DNA from: Lewinellaceae bacterium SD302
GTDB lineage: Bacteria; Bacteroidota; Bacteroidia; Chitinophagales; Saprospiraceae
Direction of reading: 5' to 3'
NCBI GenBank assembly: GCA_002591745.1
Contig: PDLQ01000023.1
Coordinates: 31,050 to 95,049 of the forward strand
Length of the DNA: 64,000 nucleotides
The notes beneath the pieces are model-generated. The model worked only from the letters and a program-made list of their open reading frames with translations. It was not told the origin of the DNA and did no database searches. This document shows, in pieces, positions 9,217 to 16,900 of the stretch. A program made the translations under genes and the position numbers. Every line of letters begins with the position of its first letter. Within the stretch, counting starts at the first letter, position 1.

Positions 9217-9822
9217 CTAATCGGCGGGTGCCAATAAATCTAACAGGCGGGTGTTTTGGGCGGCGGGTTTACTGCCGTTCGGGAGCGGTACGCTGTCTGG
9301 GCCGGGACGGTACACCGTGTCGGTTAGGTAGACATAGCGGGGTTCAGAGGGCAGATAGCGGATTACGGTATCTACTTGATCGCGGTAAACCACTTTTTCC
9401 ACCGTACGATCCAGGTAGATGGTGTCGGCCAATAAGACGGGGTCTGGAACCGGAGCTGAAACCAATTTATAGATGATTTTTTCTTTGGACTGCCAAAGTA
9501 TCAGGGTAAGTGTTGTGGCGGCCAAAAATAAACTCGCAGCCAGAGACAGACGATATCTCCAATTCGCCTGAACAATCTTGGCACCACCACCGGCCGCCCT
9601 CGATGTTGTCGCTTCCGAATCAGCAGAAATTGACTGACGCTTTCGGTAAGCTTCACTTACGCCCACTGGTAAAACCATCGGTAGCGACGTGCTGGCTTCC
9701 GTAAGCGAAATTTCGGTGGCCAGTAGTTGGCAACCGGCGTAATCCGCCTCGGTGATCGATGCTTTTACTTCCTCCGGCAATTCCTCGTAGGGAGTATCGG
9801 GCAGGTAATCGAGGTAGTCCAT
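9217..9822 (-). CDS. probable anti-sigma factor (single-pass membrane protein)
   Basis: The protein has 201 residues from the ATG at 9822, two bases after the stop codon of the sigma factor; a TTG at 9828 is the alternative start. About 90 acidic and polar N-terminal residues are followed by one membrane helix (around residues 92-112) and a C-terminal domain rich in short beta strands (VYRDQVDTVIRYLP, YVYLTDTVYRPG). It has no named domain. Position, topology and tight coupling to the ECF sigma gene make it the likely cognate anti-sigma factor; this is inference from context. Confidence 0.65.
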   Translation of the reverse strand: MDYLDYLPDTPYEELPEEVKASITEADYAGCQLLATEISLTEASTSLPMVLPVGVSEAYRKRQSISADSEATTSRAAGGGAKIVQANWRYRLSLAASLFLAATTLTLILWQSKEKIIYKLVSAPVPDPVLLADTIYLDRTVEKVVYRDQVDTVIRYLPSEPRYVYLTDTVYRPGPDSVPLPNGSKPAAQNTRLLDLLAPAD

Positions 9823-9824
9823 GA

Positions 9825-10469
9825 TCAATTAATTTTGGTGGTTTTGGCCAACATCTTTCTAAGCTTCCCTAGTCCGTAATGGATACGGGATTTTACCGTT
9901 CCCTCCGGTTTGCCGATCAATTCGGCGATCTCCAGGATAGACATGCCCCGTACAAAACGGAGTCGTAGGCAGAGTTGCTGTTCCTCGGGTAGCTTGGTCA
10001 GGGCGTGGGTCAGAGCGGTGCGGTCAATCATCACCTCTTCGGGGATTTCGGCAATGGAGCGGGTTTCCCGGTAGACATCTTCTCTACGCTGGCGGCGCTC
10101 CCTGCTCCGGTAAGTATTCTTCAATAAGTTGGCCGCAATGGTGAATAACAGACTGGACAAATTGTCCCTCGCCTCACCATTTTCTGCCGCCGTATATACT
10201 TTGCTCTCCAGTAACTGTAAGAATACCTGCTGCAGCAAGTCGCCAGCCAGCGCACGATCATGGTTACAACGTGGCAAAAAATAGGCCAGCAATTTTCTTT
10301 CGTAGCGTCCGTACAAACTCGCGAAGGCGGCTTCCTCCCCGGCTGCGGCACGTAGCAATAAGGCTCCGTCAGTCACGGCATTACTTTCCCGCGGGGCTGG
10401 TTTTGCCGCCGCAAGTCCGGTAGAAGTCGACTTTTGGGTGAATGAAAACACTGCTACTTTGTTAGTCAA
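9825..10469 (-). CDS. ECF-type RNA polymerase sigma factor
   Basis: The frame is 214 codons from a TTG at 10469. Region 2 is visible from GEEAAFASLYGRY to AGDLLQQVFLQLLES. Region 4 runs from LPEEQQLCLRLRFV to GTVKSRIHYGLGKLRKML, with a clear helix-turn-helix. The first 30 residues are not conserved in type and there is no ATG before region 2. GTG codons at 10451 and 10376 are alternatives; 10376 would give 183 residues, the usual ECF size. A TATTTTTG box on the minus strand (10474-10467) overlaps the TTG, which also argues for a start further in. The probable anti-sigma gene follows directly. Confidence 0.88.
   Translation of the reverse strand: MTNKVAVFSFTQKSTSTGLAAAKPAPRESNAVTDGALLLRAAAGEEAAFASLYGRYERKLLAYFLPRCNHDRALAGDLLQQVFLQLLESKVYTAAENGEARDNLSSLLFTIAANLLKNTYRSRERRQRREDVYRETRSIAEIPEEVMIDRTALTHALTKLPEEQQLCLRLRFVRGMSILEIAELIGKPEGTVKSRIHYGLGKLRKMLAKTTKIN
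10452..10461 (-). repeat. dispersed 10-mer, copy 3
   Basis: On the motif strand it reads TTTGACTAA then the core then GTGTTTTC, right at the 5' end of the sigma-factor frame. If the gene starts at 10376 this copy is in the leader and not coding. Confidence 0.8.
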
Positions 10470-10540
10470 AAATAGATACTGGATCGCTACGCTGTTAGAT
10501 ACCGGAGGCTAGACTTGCTGGCTGCTCTGCGGTATAATAT

Positions 10541-12565
10541 CTAGTCCACGTACTCCATGACCAGGCGGAAACCCACTGCCGGATGGGGCGTAGTACGTTT
10601 CTGCCGTCGACCGATTTCCATATCCAGGGCGTGGTCGGCCCAACTCCCACCGACATCGACACCATCTTGGCTAGTCATTTCGGCGGCGTTTCCGCTGAGG
10701 TTATAGATGCCGTAGTCATTAGGAAAATAGGCATCTACGGGAACAGTGAGCAGACCGCCGTCACTGGCGAAATCACAGCCTGGTTCGGAAGAGGGGTTAC
10801 GGAGCGCTTTTTCTTTGTCGACCATATCCCAAAGACTTTTCCCGTTAATCGGGTGTTCAATCAGGGAAGTATTGAAATTGGCCAAGAAACATCCCTTGGC
10901 GTTGGCTACAGATGGGCCGCCCCAGGGGTAAGGGCTATACTTGCGCCCTCCACGAGCGGCGTAGGCTATTTCATCAGCCGTGGGCAGTCGAAAACGAACG
11001 GTGACCTGGTCCTTGCGCTTAGGATCTTGATTATAAACTTCGGTGAGCCAGGTGGCGTAAAGTTCGGCTGCCCGGTGTGAGATACTGGTCACGGGGTGGT
11101 TGTGCAGTAATTCTACTCTTTCGCGGTAGAGGCTATTGATGCTGGGGTCGCGTTGACCTTCGGGTAAGAACTGGTTATAATCCGCCTCGGCAATGGCTAC
11201 GGTATCCAGTAGATCGAAGTAACGTTGCCTGAGTAAATCCTCCAAAAAGAGTTGATAGTCCGCATTGGAGACTTCTGTTTCTTGGAGCCAGAATCCCGAC
11301 AGTTTAATGGTTTTTATTCCCTCTTTTCTAATTGGAAACGTGGAGATAAAGTTGCCCTTTTCATCTAACTGATACTGATAATTTCCCGCTGGAATTTCAC
11401 GAAAATTCTTAGCGATTTGCCTGGCCTTCAGGGCTACATTTTCCGAGGCGATATTATGTGGTGGCGGAGCCAGAAATTCTTCGATCCTATCTTCCAATCC
11501 ACTACGATTGGCAATTCTTCTTACGGCTACTTCCAGCCTTTTGGCTTCGCCGGGATCCTGAATCTGGTAGTATTCCCGCAACTCCAACAGCGCCGGCAGG
11601 TAATTCTGATTGAGCTGATCGGCCACAGCCTGGCGCGGCCCCGTTCCCAAGGGAGCGAACAAATCATTTTGCCGCCACTGATCCCGGTAATTATGAACCA
11701 GGGGCAGGAGATTATTAAAAGAATCGGCGGCGTAGCGGAAGGTCAGGCCAGTCAGGTAGAGTTTGTGAGCTTGCTCGGCAACCAGGTTATCGTGGGCACC
11801 TACACCGAGATAAACCGGACGGGGACCGGCCGTGATAATTTCCAGTAGATCGGAATATAAAAGCTGATCTTCCGTAGGAGTTGCCAGATTCAATTCATTG
11901 ACAATCCGCTTTCGGTAAGTCGGAAAATTGGCCAATAATGGCAAGTTTACCACACTGACATCGGGACGGACCTCATGAACCGCCTGCAAAAGCAAGGTGG
12001 CGTAGGTGTCGTTATCCCCGTGGGTAATCAGCACCCCATTTTTGCCGACGGATTGTAGTTGGTTGTAGCTCCATTCCATGACGCCACGAGGAAAGGGGTT
12101 GCGGGCGTCAATCTTCCGCATGAACTCTCGGTATTGAACCATATCACCTTCGATGAGGTAATAAGTTGCCAGACCAGGGTAGGATTCAACTTGGTCCGGA
12201 GCCGCGGCGTAAGCAGCTCTAAGATTGTCAAACCGCTGTTTTGAAGTCGTGGATTGACGGCAGCGCAGGTAGTGAAGCGCAAAATCATTTTCACCCAACA
12301 CCTCTTCGGCCGCAAGATGAATAGCCGAAACATTGAAGGAAGGCTCGTAGCCATAAATATTCGCGAAGTGGGCCGCCAAGTAGTAATGGTACCAAGCCAT
12401 GTCATCGCAGGTCGTCGGGTCTTCGGCGACCACTTTCCACTCTCTCGCTTGCTGGGCGTAATAATCAGCCTCGTGGTATTCATGAGTAATCGGCTGGATG
12501 TAACGCGGCGTAGCGGTCAGTACATTTAGGAGAGTGACTAAAATCAGCAAAAGAACGGGGCGCAT
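10541..12565 (-). CDS. SUMF1-fold (formylglycine-generating-enzyme-like) exported protein
   Basis: This 674-residue protein has a signal peptide (MRPVLLLILVTLLNVLTA). About 370 residues without a recognised domain follow, mostly helical and possibly TPR-like. The C-terminal 270 residues form a SUMF1 fold: IPAGNYQYQ, LQETEVSNADYQLFLEDLL, PYPWGG, NLSGNAAEM, GGSWADHALDM and VGFRLV. The Cys pair that true formylglycine-generating enzymes carry near the GGSW motif is absent (GGSWADHALDMEIGRR), so sulfatase activation is unlikely. In Bacteroidota this fold is used structurally in GldJ and GldK of the gliding/T9SS machinery; this protein is not a clear match to either and has no lipobox. Confidence 0.78.
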   Translation of the reverse strand: MRPVLLLILVTLLNVLTATPRYIQPITHEYHEADYYAQQAREWKVVAEDPTTCDDMAWYHYYLAAHFANIYGYEPSFNVSAIHLAAEEVLGENDFALHYLRCRQSTTSKQRFDNLRAAYAAAPDQVESYPGLATYYLIEGDMVQYREFMRKIDARNPFPRGVMEWSYNQLQSVGKNGVLITHGDNDTYATLLLQAVHEVRPDVSVVNLPLLANFPTYRKRIVNELNLATPTEDQLLYSDLLEIITAGPRPVYLGVGAHDNLVAEQAHKLYLTGLTFRYAADSFNNLLPLVHNYRDQWRQNDLFAPLGTGPRQAVADQLNQNYLPALLELREYYQIQDPGEAKRLEVAVRRIANRSGLEDRIEEFLAPPPHNIASENVALKARQIAKNFREIPAGNYQYQLDEKGNFISTFPIRKEGIKTIKLSGFWLQETEVSNADYQLFLEDLLRQRYFDLLDTVAIAEADYNQFLPEGQRDPSINSLYRERVELLHNHPVTSISHRAAELYATWLTEVYNQDPKRKDQVTVRFRLPTADEIAYAARGGRKYSPYPWGGPSVANAKGCFLANFNTSLIEHPINGKSLWDMVDKEKALRNPSSEPGCDFASDGGLLTVPVDAYFPNDYGIYNLSGNAAEMTSQDGVDVGGSWADHALDMEIGRRQKRTTPHPAVGFRLVMEYVD

Positions 12566-12747
12566 TTCCTGTAGTTTTTGAGTATTAAACCGTGGGAAGT
12601 AAGGGGTTCAAAATTTTGAGAAAAAAAAACAGGAAGGCACAGGGTCTTTTACCTTTAAGTGCATTAAGGTTAAACTTGTGCTGCTTGGTGGCTTTGTGGT
12701 TTTCCCCTCCCACCCAACTATTCCTCCCGAATCCGCATTTCCTTAGC

Positions 12748-13170
12748 ATGCCTACTCGTTCCACCTTTCTGATCTTTTACGTACTGCTCGGTCTGCAACT
12801 TACTTATGGGATCATGACCTGGTACCTGATTTACGTGCGTAGTGAATTCGGTCCCGGATTGGGTGATGGCGAACTGATCTACCTTCCCGCTCTACTCATT
12901 ACCCTGAGTGCCGCTGCCGCCTGGTTCATTGACTCCTCCCGCGCCAAACAGGCTAAGCGCTACCAACTCACCGAAGCAGTCGGTTACCGTCGCTACCGCA
13001 CTACCGTACTGCTGCGACTGGCCATCGTACAAGCCGCCAATCTGATGGCACTCACCCTGGCGCTTTCCGCCCGCCGGATGGATGTGATGAGCCTACTGGC
13101 GCCAGGCCTGTTGGTATTTATGTTTTTTCGGCCTAGTATCGGACAGTTTCGGGAGAGGTATGTTGGTTAG
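12748..13170 (+). CDS. hypothetical small membrane protein
   Basis: The protein has 140 residues from the ATG at 12748. The frame is open back to 12592, but the upstream part is low-quality sequence. Four hydrophobic segments (about residues 6-28, 42-58, 84-104 and 108-126) are separated by short basic loops (DSSRAKQAKRY). No family is recognised. It stands alone between a minus-strand gene and a convergent one. Confidence 0.6.
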   Translation: MPTRSTFLIFYVLLGLQLTYGIMTWYLIYVRSEFGPGLGDGELIYLPALLITLSAAAAWFIDSSRAKQAKRYQLTEAVGYRRYRTTVLLRLAIVQAANLMALTLALSARRMDVMSLLAPGLLVFMFFRPSIGQFRERYVG

Positions 13171-13312
13171 TCGAGAGTTGAGAGTCAGGAGTCGAGAGTT
13201 AGGAGTCAGGAGTTATTTAGTTAAAACCAACAACAGCCCCCTGTCTCCACGACTCCCGACTCCCGACTATTTGACTTCCGACTAAATCACTCCCGACTAG
13301 ATCACTCCCCGA
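13171..13312. repeat. GAGTCGGGAGT-type low-complexity inverted repeat
   Basis: On the left (13171-13215) a 7-8 nt unit like GAGAGTCAGGAGT repeats about five times. On the right (13240-13312) the complementary unit ACTCCCG repeats about five times. The two halves can pair through a loop of about 25 nt. It sits exactly between two convergent genes and overlaps the end of the minus-strand one, so it may act as a terminator. Confidence 0.7.
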
Positions 13313-14306
13313 GTTTCAAGAACGCCTTAATCTGATCGTTCGGGACCGTCACGCTCAGGGTATAATGCAGGAGTTTCCAGCTTCCGTCAGTTTGTCTTTT
13401 TACGATTCCGGTGCCGCGGCAAGGGCCCATCCAAGTGTTGAGCAGCTCGTCCCAGTAAGCGATGTTTTCGTCAGGATTAACGAAGAGGTGACGTTCCCTG
13501 GCCGTGAAGTCCCAGGCTTTCCCCTTGTCAAAATAGGGCTTGGCGAAGGTGTAGAATTCTTTTTTGGTCCAGTGTTCACCTGCGTCGGTGCCAATGTAAA
13601 TCGCCCCATCAGCCATGCTGCCGAAGAACTGTTCGGCGTCCGTTATAGCAGCGGCCCGATGCCAGGCGGTGGCGAAGGCATCGAGTGACTCTTCGGGGCT
13701 TTCGTCGGAATAGTCGGGACAGGGCTCAGGACTGCGATTATCAGTAATACGAATGATCTGCCAGCTATTTTCCTCTCCGGTTCTGGCCAGTTGAAAAGCG
13801 TTGGTACCGCAATGGGAGATTTTATCTTGGAAGTGAAAAACGTAGGGCGTCCAGACCGTAGCCAGGTCGTTATCAATGCGGACTTCAAAGTAGCAAAGTT
13901 CCTCACGCAGCTGATTCGGCTGGGCCCGCGATAAAGATTGAATAAAGGCTGGAATAGCTGTCTGGCGAAGTTTGGATTGTCCCTGCTCGTCCGTCATTAC
14001 CGTCATCAGTTGGGCGGTAGGGTGAAAGAGATCGGACAAGCCGGTGGTATCGGCGGCCAGCATACCGGCAAAGAGTGCTTTGATGGGAGCCAATACCGCC
14101 GCCCGGTCATCCGGCAATGCTACTTTGTAGTCAAAAGAAATTTTATTTAAACCGACAAAGGCATTCTTCAGACTCGCACGTGCCTCGACAATTCTAGTGA
14201 AGTCCGGGATCGAAGTCGGACCAGAGGTCCCTGCCTCTGAAATTCCAGCCGAAAGTTCGAGTGAAAACAAAAGCAGCATAGCCACTACTAGATTTAAATA
14301 ACGCAT
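13302..14306 (-). CDS. exported protein with two NTF2/SnoaL-like domains
   Basis: The protein has 334 residues from the ATG at 14306; the frame extends to 14375, but that part overlaps the upstream terminator. A signal peptide (MRYLNLVVAMLLLFSLELSA) is followed by a first SnoaL-like fold (about residues 60-185, with GLSDLFHPTAQLMTVM and DNDLATVWTPYVFHF). A second fold follows (about residues 205-330, with AAITDAEQFFGSMADGAIYIG and DENIAYWDELLNTW). These are small ligand-binding or enzymatic barrels; nothing shows which, and no catalytic set can be assigned. Two copies of the dispersed 10-mer lie within the gene. Confidence 0.75.
   Translation of the reverse strand: MRYLNLVVAMLLLFSLELSAGISEAGTSGPTSIPDFTRIVEARASLKNAFVGLNKISFDYKVALPDDRAAVLAPIKALFAGMLAADTTGLSDLFHPTAQLMTVMTDEQGQSKLRQTAIPAFIQSLSRAQPNQLREELCYFEVRIDNDLATVWTPYVFHFQDKISHCGTNAFQLARTGEENSWQIIRITDNRSPEPCPDYSDESPEESLDAFATAWHRAAAITDAEQFFGSMADGAIYIGTDAGEHWTKKEFYTFAKPYFDKGKAWDFTARERHLFVNPDENIAYWDELLNTWMGPCRGTGIVKRQTDGSWKLLHYTLSVTVPNDQIKAFLKLGE
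13886..13895 (+). repeat. dispersed 10-mer, copy 4
   Basis: It lies in the first NTF2-like domain, antisense to the gene, with flanks CGGACTT and AAGTTCC. Confidence 0.75.
14118..14127 (-). repeat. dispersed 10-mer, copy 5
   Basis: It is in the same gene, on the coding strand, 220 bp from copy 4 and inverted to it; it is read as DYKVALP. The left flank TTTGACTA is one base shorter than usual. Confidence 0.75.
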
Positions 14307-14330
14307 AAGCCCTTTATTTTCGAAGGTAAT

Positions 14331-14372
14331 AAAATGAAACCGCCCGGCTTCCAGAGCGGAAACCAGGCGGTT
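14331..14372 (-). terminator. terminator after the beta-barrel gene
   Basis: On the minus strand AACCGCC (14372-14366) pairs with GGCGGTT (14344-14338). Inner pairing GGTTTCC/GGAAGCC extends the stem, and TTCATTTTAT follows. Confidence 0.6.
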
Positions 14373-14394
14373 CATATCTTAATAATCGTATGAA

Positions 14395-14886
14395 CTAGAG
14401 ATTGTAGAGAATCCCGGCAAAGAGGCCGAGACCATCGAAATCACTAATTACGTACTTGGCTTCACCGAATACGGAAATGTTGTCCGAGAGGCCCAGGTTG
14501 ATACCTGCGCCGATGTTGAGTCCGGTTTCGGTTGAACTGGCACCGTCAATAACGATACCTCCAACGTTGATGTCATCGAATCCGACGCGGAAGAAGTTGA
14601 TACCCGCCAACGCGTAGATCAGGGTGCCGTCTCCGTTATCGGAGAAAACGTAGTTGGCGTTGAGGTTAAACTCCGAGAAGTTTATCCCCTCTCCGGCGAG
14701 GTAGTAGGTGAATCCGGCCTGGCCGCGCCAGGTTTCGTTGAATCCGTACACACCGCGTACGTTGATGCCGAGTTCTTCGGCTTCGAGGTTGTAGCCCAAA
14801 CCGCCTCCGAGGCTAAGTTGAGCAGAAGCAGTGAGGCCGAATCCGGCAAAGAGCAATAGGAATAAGGAATAGCGAAGTGCTTTCAT
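14395..14886 (-). CDS. outer membrane beta-barrel protein
   Basis: This 163-residue protein has a clean signal peptide ending at GLTASAQ. Alternating polar/aromatic strands follow (LSLGGGLGYNLE, GQAGFTYYLAG, NLNANYVF, LIYALAGINFF, GLNIGAGINLGLS, SVFGEAKYVIS), and the C-terminus LFAGILYNL ends in a hydrophobic residue. This is the pattern of an eight-stranded OmpX/OmpW-like porin domain. It is predicted in the outer membrane, with function unknown. It is transcribed alone, ending at the hairpin described at 14331-14372. Confidence 0.85.
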   Translation of the reverse strand: MKALRYSLFLLLFAGFGLTASAQLSLGGGLGYNLEAEELGINVRGVYGFNETWRGQAGFTYYLAGEGINFSEFNLNANYVFSDNGDGTLIYALAGINFFRVGFDDINVGGIVIDGASSTETGLNIGAGINLGLSDNISVFGEAKYVISDFDGLGLFAGILYNL

Positions 14887-15015
14887 AACAAAATGGGTTG
14901 TTTAGTGATTGATTCCGTAAAAACTAAAGGTGTTACGTTGCTAGTTGCCTTTCTGCAAAAAAAGTTGAAGAGGAAGTGCTATTCCTTCCCCTTCGTTGTT
15001 CATAAAGATCGTAAA

Positions 15016-16557
15016 TTAATTCGAAACCGCGGCGTAAGCATCCACTATCCCCCAGCCGAAATTGCCATCGCGCGCCGGGTAGATGGAGGCAGCATTCTTC
15101 ATCCTGTTCAATACCTGACTACGGCTCTGGCCAAGATTAGTACCCCAGACCAGGGCAGCGATTCCGGCGGTAGTGGCCGTGGCGGCACTGGAACCACCTA
15201 CGTAGCTGGGCTGATTGCCACTCATGGCCAGAGTAAGGCTTGTACGATCTGAATTGCTGGCGCGTTGCATGACGGCAACGAAATCAACCTCACTGCCATC
15301 GTGGCAAGTGTTACAGCGTTGTAGGCTACTACCATCCCGTACACCGGTTACGGCTACGGTATTCCAACGGTTGGCCGGGAAAATAACGCCCCACCAACTG
15401 GTCCAGCTGAGACTGGTACCTGCGGCGGCGAAGATGAGCTTGCCTTTGTTGTAGGCGAAGTTGATACCGTCGTTTACCGTGCCGCTATAAAACACATCAC
15501 CGATACTCATACTGATGATATTGACGTCGCTACGGTTACCGGCCAATACCAGGGCATCTTTCACGCCGTTCTTTTCGCGGCTGCTGTTTACTATTACGTC
15601 GCTAGTACCGCGTACGGAGATCAGGTCGGCCTGGTAGGCCACGCCGATGCTGCTGCCACCACTAACGCGGGGGGCCGTAGCCAGACCGGCCATTTGGGTG
15701 CCGTGCCCACACTGATCGTTGGGACCGTCCGGGCTAGCCCAGGGCCACCAGCTACTAACGTAAGTTCCATACTTATTGCGGTAGCGGCCGGTGCTGTTTC
15801 CACTACTAAAGGTACCGTTAAGGCGGCTCTGGCTTCCGGAGATGCCCGTGTCGATGATGCAGACCCCGACGTTATCGCCCCGGCTGACGTTCCAGGCCTG
15901 AGGGATATTCGCGTTGTAGAAATTCCAGGGAATCTTACTTCCCGGACTGACGTTGGTGTAATCGGCCGAAGAAATACCGTAGTCCGGATCGTTACTACAG
16001 CCGGAATCGGACCGCAGACTCACTTCCGCCGGCTCATAACCGCTGGGTTCCAGGTAGCGGACCTCGGGAAGTTCGCGCAGGATCTTTACCAATTCCGGGT
16101 GGTTGATCTTTACCTCCAGGATAGGCAGTACCCCGTCTTCGGGAGCAGCCAGCAGATCCTCTTCGGTCAGGGTTTCGCCGGTGAGTCGAGCAGTTTCCGA
16201 GATGATCCGCTCAATCAGGGCATTACGGGTGGCCAGCCAGGCTCCTTTGGTTACCTCGATCTCGTGAATACGGGTATCTACGTCGGCGAAGCCGGCGGGC
16301 TGATAACCCAGGGCAGCTTCCTGCTGGTTATGGGTCATGGCACTGTAGACCAGGAAGGGGTCGGCCTCATTCCAGTTGAAAACGGTATTGGTGCTAAAGA
16401 GGTGATCTTCTACGATAGCGTTAATTTCCGCCTTAGTCAGCACGTCGCGTTCCGGAGCGGCAGGCGTTTCGTTTTGTTGCTGGGCCAGATCATCGGCACA
16501 AGAAAAGTTGAGGGCGAGCAGGAACAGGCCCAGTGAAAAAAGTAAAATTCTTTGCAT
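15016..16557 (-). CDS. secreted subtilisin-like serine protease (S8)
   Basis: This 513-residue protein has a lipoprotein-type signal (LLALNFSC, Cys20 as probable lipid site). An N-terminal region (about 40-170) ends in the inhibitor-like stretch LPEVRYLEP. The catalytic domain has Asp236 in CIIDTG, His285 in CGHGTQMAG and Ser457 in GGSSAATA. It would degrade proteins at the cell surface after removal of the propeptide. There is no T9SS C-terminal domain, so surface lipoprotein is the better guess. There is no operon partner; the upstream interval holds a 190-bp repeat. Confidence 0.93.
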   Translation of the reverse strand: MQRILLFSLGLFLLALNFSCADDLAQQQNETPAAPERDVLTKAEINAIVEDHLFSTNTVFNWNEADPFLVYSAMTHNQQEAALGYQPAGFADVDTRIHEIEVTKGAWLATRNALIERIISETARLTGETLTEEDLLAAPEDGVLPILEVKINHPELVKILRELPEVRYLEPSGYEPAEVSLRSDSGCSNDPDYGISSADYTNVSPGSKIPWNFYNANIPQAWNVSRGDNVGVCIIDTGISGSQSRLNGTFSSGNSTGRYRNKYGTYVSSWWPWASPDGPNDQCGHGTQMAGLATAPRVSGGSSIGVAYQADLISVRGTSDVIVNSSREKNGVKDALVLAGNRSDVNIISMSIGDVFYSGTVNDGINFAYNKGKLIFAAAGTSLSWTSWWGVIFPANRWNTVAVTGVRDGSSLQRCNTCHDGSEVDFVAVMQRASNSDRTSLTLAMSGNQPSYVGGSSAATATTAGIAALVWGTNLGQSRSQVLNRMKNAASIYPARDGNFGWGIVDAYAAVSN

Positions 16558-16900
16558 GATAGATAAAAGCTTGTGCCCGGGCGCTGGTAGAGTCGTTCAA
16601 TTTTTGCGCATAGTTGCTCACAAGGAAAAGTATCCGGGCGGTTAGGTAATTTTTCGTCTACTAGATACGGAATTTCTGGCGTTTTGGAAATAAGAGATAA
16701 GATCGCCGTGGCCGCTGTGCTGTCCCGACTTTGGAAAATAGGAGCCAAGCCCGGTGCGTTCCGGGGGCACGTGGGTAGGCTGCGCTCTATTCCTACCTGA
16801 AGGTTAGACCGTACAGCGGTCAACTGTCACGCGGGCTCCTATTTCCAAAAGCGCAGCGCTCCTACCTCCTATTTCCAACAATGATTATTAACTTTACTGG
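16558..16900. other. 343-bp intergenic region, mostly a dispersed repeat
   Basis: It separates two divergent secreted-protein genes. Bases 16686-16876 are the 190-bp repeat. No clear TAnnTTTG box is placed properly for either gene; TAACTTTA at 16889-16896 lies only 4 bp from the ATG at 16901. Confidence 0.6.
16686..16876 (-). repeat. about 190-bp dispersed repeat with terminal inverted GGAAATAGGAG, copy A
   Basis: The reverse complement aligns over its full length with 23833-24012. A run of about 27 identical bases includes GCGCTTTTGGAAATAGGAGC. Further shared blocks (TGACAGT, GAGCGCAGC, CACGT, CGGCGATC) occur in the same order. Both ends carry GGAAATA-type sequences in inverted orientation. 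No open frame spans it. Confidence 0.85.

Noticed and set aside
13171..13312. Possible CRISPR-like array at the GAGTC repeats.
   Set aside because: The units are 7-8 nt without spacers of constant length, and no cas gene is in the window.
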